Of a stretch of 64,000 bases of DNA, positions 60,401 to 64,000 are shown piece after piece. Each line of letters starts with the position of its first letter. The first letter of the stretch is position 1. The notes beneath the pieces are model-generated. The model did not search any database, was not told the origin of the DNA, and saw only the letters and a program-made list of their open reading frames with translations. The DNA is from Chytridium lagenaria. Its lineage: Eukaryota; Chytridiomycota; Chytridiomycetes; Chytridiales; Chytridiaceae. The position numbers were made by a program, and so were the translations under genes. The stretch covers positions 186,001 to 250,000 of the forward strand of contig JAHLKC010000042.1 of the NCBI GenBank assembly GCA_025449115.1, in the 5' to 3' direction.

Positions 60401-61120
60401 GACGTCAGATTCTGTTTTCCTGTTACAAGATGAGGGTGATGATGATGATTAGAGAGAGTGAGTGATGAAGGGGGGGGGGGCGAAATGAGCAGAAGAGATG
60501 TAATGAATGTCTCATACCACTAATGAGGGAGTAGATATCCAAGAATTTCCCAGGAAACGATCCCATCCAAGACTCTTCGAGCATGAAAATGTCGACCGCA
60601 TTGTCTCCAGAGTTGGAAGCCATTCTTGATCGGAGTTCAGCGAGATAGTCGTCATCGTCAGCGTTGTTGTAGAGATCATAGGAGATGTCAATGTTGGATG
60701 ATTCACGAAACTGTGAGGCCAAGTTGAGCATGAGCGATGTCTCTCTTTGACGGAGTGATGTGATGGCAGGCTTGCCAAACACTCTGATCCTGACGGCTGA
60801 TGATAAAGTGTTGCAGTGTGATGTAGTGTGATGTAGTATAGTGTAGTGTAGTGTAGTGTAGTGTAGTGTAGTATAGTGTAGTGTGATGTAGTGTAGTGCA
60901 GTGTAGTGTAGTGTGATGTAGTGTAGTATAGTGTAGTATAGTGTAGTGTAGTGTAGTGTAGTGTAGTGTAGTGTAGTGTAGTGTAGTGTAGTGTAGTATG
61001 AAATGGATAGAAATGAGATGAGATAAGAGTTATTAGTGATAATGAATGAATGAATGAATGAATATAATATAATATAATATAAGAGATGTACATACGATCA
61101 TCAGTAGGAGTTGATGCCAT
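57406..61120 (-). CDS. Solute-binding ectodomain, TM helix and SH3 protein, paralogue 2
   Basis: Paralogue of the gene at 45.0-48.2 kb, same architecture, opposite strand. A small exon ending near 61097 (MASTPTDD) may be the start, but it carries no signal peptide, so the true 5' end may lie further up. Exon near 60790-60530: VRIRVFGKPAITSLRQRETS, DISYDLYNNADDDDYLAELR, VDIFMLEESWMGSFPGKFLD. Then NIDVPTTWRDLESACTRI, a frame-shifted stretch with EWLASSSLNPLIGGGLQFNF (near 59770-59830), and LRPSWTASTLGGFHFAIS with ALLFLTSRDVLSERMRVLG. The TM helix IYIIAAAGAFSFLVLIAIIL lies near 58740-58800. A long Pro/Ser linker follows, then SH3 elements EVVHAYEPVQMDELALRPGD, DGYAYGEVES and AGVFPLACLIP. The tail is AITEEAYLRIRRDRKEK and RQVAALKERLG. 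The frame breaks near 59780 and at 57605. Confidence 0.85.
60816..60998. repeat. GTGTA pentanucleotide array
   Basis: About 36 units of GTGTA with ATGTA/GTATA variants. The array lies in what appears to be the first intron of paralogue 2. It is followed by GAAT and TAATA microsatellites at 61040-61082. Confidence 0.92.
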
Positions 61121-61698
61121 GCTGTCTGTCTATGAATGTGTGTGTGTGAGTGTGTTGCTTAATGTAATGTAATGTCTCTAAGTATATTCTATTATTGTAT
61201 CAAACAGGGTCTATTCTATTCTCTCTACTCTCTGTTCTTGTAGAGTAACTACAGCAGAGGTATGCAGTTTGAATAATGAACAGATCGTTGTTGATGATAG
61301 AGTAGTATATAGTAAAGTATACTATATAATAGTAGTAGTAGTAGGTGAGGATGATACCTTCTACATATGTATAATAATAATATAATTAATAATAATTTAA
61401 TCAACAAGACAACACAAGACTTGTGAAACAATAGCACAAGACATTGGTTACACTACATATATATCATATTCTCTTGTGTAACATTTGTCACCATATATAT
61501 AAATAGTATTCTTTTTTTTTGACATTTTGATGTTGACCACTTTTGAAATTCACCCGCACTTTATTAATCAAGAAACATGCGTTATTATTCATTCAAAAAT
61601 GTATTTACACAATGTTTAATTACTAGGCATCAAAGTCAAGTTTATTATGTACATGGCAACCACAAATCACTTCTGCCAGGTTTACATGTTTAGATACC
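61121..61698. other. Gap upstream of paralogue 2
   Basis: About 580 nt, AT-rich, with short microsatellites (AGTAGTAGT near 61330, ATAATAAT near 61372-61395). A minus-strand open stretch at 61249-61437 starts hydrophobic (VVLLIKLLLIILLLYICR) and might be a missing signal-peptide exon of paralogue 2, but it has no ATG. Confidence 0.35.
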
Positions 61699-62175
61699 TC
61701 ACTCGATCAGGTCGGATGCATGATGTGCATTCTGTGCGTGGGGTTGATGATGGCTTGGTTGTTGTCTGGGTAGGTAGGCGCGCGCCGGTTTTGACAAATT
61801 TCTTTCAAAAAGGGGGATTTTGACGCGACAAGAAGCATGATGTGGACTGTGGACAAGGAACGAGTAGGGACAGAGGGGGCTATTCTTGCCGCATTCAAGA
61901 AGATAATCTTTAATGGATATGGAAGAGTAATTGCTCAGTAAGAAAATTGACTGACTGAAATTGGGATATGAATATTGGTGAGATATAAAATGGGCACGCC
62001 TTTGCTCGCTTTCACTTAATCCTGAAGCTTCATTTGATTTAGAAAAGACAGTGCTATATGGGCCTGGCCTCAACATCGTGCTATTATCAAGAAGCATTTC
62101 CACAACCTCAACATATCTACTCTTGCATGCCAACTGCAACCCGTGTGATTTTACATAACTTGGCCTTCCTCCCAT
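61699..62175 (-). CDS. Ankyrin-like fragment
   Basis: An open frame from an ATG at 62175. Its first part, SHGLQLACKSRYVEVVEMLL followed by DN, fits one ankyrin repeat helix pair (..LxxAxxxGxxEVVxxLL). The rest (SKSNEASGLSESEQRRAHFI and on) has no recognisable domain. It may be one exon of a longer gene, or the remnant of one, since a single repeat is not a stable fold. Confidence 0.35.
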   Translation of the reverse strand: MGGRPSYVKSHGLQLACKSRYVEVVEMLLDNSTMLRPGPYSTVFSKSNEASGLSESEQRRAHFISHQYSYPNFSQSIFLLSNYSSISIKDYLLECGKNSPLCPYSFLVHSPHHASCRVKIPLFERNLSKPARAYLPRQQPSHHQPHAQNAHHASDLIE

Positions 62176-62590
62176 CACCGGCGCGGCTCAGGAAGTTGAT
62201 TGTGACTTGAATGCGTTGGAATATGGCCAGAATATGCTTTACGGCGGACGAGTTTGGTGCTTCTTTCTTCCTCTTTGTCGATTTGCGCAAACTTCAAATG
62301 ATAACTGTTTTGCTCGCTCTGAGCTACCGGCCAGCAAAGGCTTCCAGAGATTACAGTGATTCATGAGCCATGATTCAGCTCCGAATACGGACAGCTGTGA
62401 GGATGAAAGGAGGGCACTTTTCGCTCGTGAGGGCTATTCAAACGTCTCAAAAACAACGGGCTTTTGAAGCACAACACACTCTTGCCTCCGTTTTAAGCTC
62501 CTACCATGCCTCTCAACATCATCTCTATTGTATATATACTTTATTGTACATACATTTGCAAGTATTAATAAATACCTTTGCAACGACGGG
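62176..62590. other. Gap before the last gene
   Basis: About 415 nt between the ankyrin-like fragment and the final gene. It has a TATATATACTTTATTG stretch near 62530, about 55 nt before the chosen ATG, which could serve as a core promoter. No gene was seen. Confidence 0.35.
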
Positions 62591-63945
62591 ATGACGCCGT
62601 CGATAGAAAACACAGAGTCTATGATGACGATGATACGAGATGGCAACATTTTAAACTCTATGGTGATTTTAGGGAAGGAGGCGGTGACGCCGGAGACCGT
62701 AAGATTCTCTATCTGTTCTTTCCACTCTCTCTTACCTTTTCTCGCTAGCACAAAGTCGGCTGTCTTCAGGCCGGCTATCGCTCTTAAAAATCTGGGAATA
62801 TGTGCAAGCGATATGGTGAAGTCACGCGATCATGGCATTGTGGACGTTATCAAGTACTTTACGGTGACTTTGACCGACGGAAGTCTATCTGCTGCTTCCA
62901 AGCTCAGTTTAAAGGTAGGATCAGCTTTACAAATTTTTGTAGTGAGTTCTAACGACGGCATTTCAGATCAAGGATGGGTGCCGCTGCGAGCACAGAAACG
63001 TTGGCCGACGAAACCATGAGGTGTTCGGTAAGACGAATAGATGTGGAGTGGAATCAACAGCTTACCCATTTTTATTTTTGCTTTGTTACAGAGTGCGACG
63101 TACAGTGATGGAGAGGTATCAGGTCGTTCTTTAGGGACAGAGATGATCGCTTTTCATTCATTTGTCGTTCCCGACTCAAGATTCATCCATTATGGTAAGT
63201 TTTGAAGTTGATTTTGTATCTTTCGACACTCCTCGTTTCTCCCCTTTCTATTTCTCTTTGAATGGCTTTTCCTCCCTTTTTTATAGTCGGAAACCCCTTT
63301 CCACCTCTCATCTTCTTTCGTGGCTTGCGGTGAAAACCCTAGAGATACCTTTACCGATGACCAGGAGGACGCTAGGCTAAATGTTCCTGCTCTTGAGAGA
63401 ACTGGGGTAAGTAGTTGTCAACATTATGTTGGGTGTCATAAATAACCAGTTTCATGATTTACAGCCTTCTGAAAATAATCTATTGGATATCGCTGTCGGG
63501 GAGTCTGAAGGTCACTTTGAGATGGGAATCACGCATTCCTGTGATGACAACGATGAAACGAAAAAGGATGTTGGTACGGAGAAGAAGCCGTCCATAGAGA
63601 CTCAAGGCGGCAACCGGGACGTGTTTTACGATTTGGAGATTCTCATTCCTAATTGACGTATGTTGTCTTGTGCGTCTTTTCTGTTTTCAAATATTTCTTT
63701 AAAGACTGCCGTCGGACAACCGATGTAATGTTTCTATTTCGGTTGCTAAGCACGTCAACGTCTCGTCAACGTTTTGTCAAACCAAACCGGTCACTAACGA
63801 GTACTTTGACAATGGGTTTTGGCGGATTTAGACCTTGACCGTCGACTTTACTGATTTTTCCAACCACGGCCATGGCGTCGCCTGTGAACCTACAGATACT
63901 GCTGATAACCTCGTAGAGGTGGATATGGGAGATGAGGATGGCTAA
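62591..63945 (+). CDS. Hypothetical multi-exon protein
   Basis: I do not recognise this gene. The ATG at 62591 gives MTPSIENTESMMTMIRDGNI. GT-AG introns follow near 62698-62748, 62914-62964, 63029-63091, 63195-63286 and 63408-63465. Readable exon content includes HGIVDVIKYFTVTLTDGSLS, SATYSDGEVSGRSLGTEMIA, CGENPRDTFTDDQEDARLNV and SENNLLDIAVGESEGHFEMG, ending LEILIPN with a stop at 63656. Another coding-looking exon (about 63829-63945, TLTVDFTDFSNHG) has an AG acceptor, so the gene may run to 63945 or past it. The beta-rich pattern of the first half resembles an arrestin or C2-like fold, but that is a guess. Some junction phases do not agree, so indels are likely here too. Confidence 0.5.
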
Positions 63946-64000
63946 GATTCTATATGCAGAGCCATGTCACGTATTTTTGGTATTAGTATAAAAAAGAGTA

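Overview
The window is nuclear DNA from a fungus, most likely a zoosporic early-diverging lineage (chytrid-type). Genes are broken by short GT-AG introns, several with a TACTAAC-like branch site. The set mixes general fungal genes (SF3A2, ARF, RanBP1, eL43, PEX22, a Zn2Cys6 regulator, an M36 fungalysin) with genes typical of flagellated or early fungi (a cyclic-nucleotide-gated channel and a class C-like seven-helix receptor). The lineage is inferred from gene content only; no marker names a species.

Layout: 0-19 kb is mainly housekeeping. It holds SF3A2 (+), a disordered hypothetical protein (-), ARF GTPase (-), a NIF3-family protein (-), a lipoate ligase (-), PEX22 (+), RanBP1 (+) and ribosomal protein eL43 (+). 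19.5-25 kb holds a DHA2-type MFS transporter and a Zn2Cys6 transcription factor, both (-). 26-35.6 kb is one giant coiled-coil gene (+) with two families of internal tandem repeats. 36.3-39.7 kb is a CNG/HCN-like channel (+). 40.4-43.3 kb is a secreted M36 metalloprotease (-) with two inserted Cys-rich modules on Pro-Ser linkers.

45-61 kb is the most unusual part. Two paralogous genes face each other (45.0-48.2 kb +, 57.4-61.1 kb -). Each encodes a bacterial-type family 1 solute-binding ectodomain, one transmembrane helix, a disordered linker, a cytoplasmic SH3 domain and a conserved C-terminal helix. Between them lie a class C-like receptor with a periplasmic-binding-type ectodomain and seven predicted helices, an F-box/LRR-like gene, a small ORF and a repeat-rich gap. 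The region reads like a nutrient or ligand sensing neighbourhood, though co-function is inference. The window ends with an ankyrin-like fragment (-) and an unrecognised multi-exon gene (+).

A caveat for every gene: single-base frame breaks occur in most conserved genes, including essential ones (SF3A2, ARF). They are often in homopolymers and in both directions. They look like uncorrected assembly indels rather than pseudogenes, so CDS spans are given across them and the breaks are noted.
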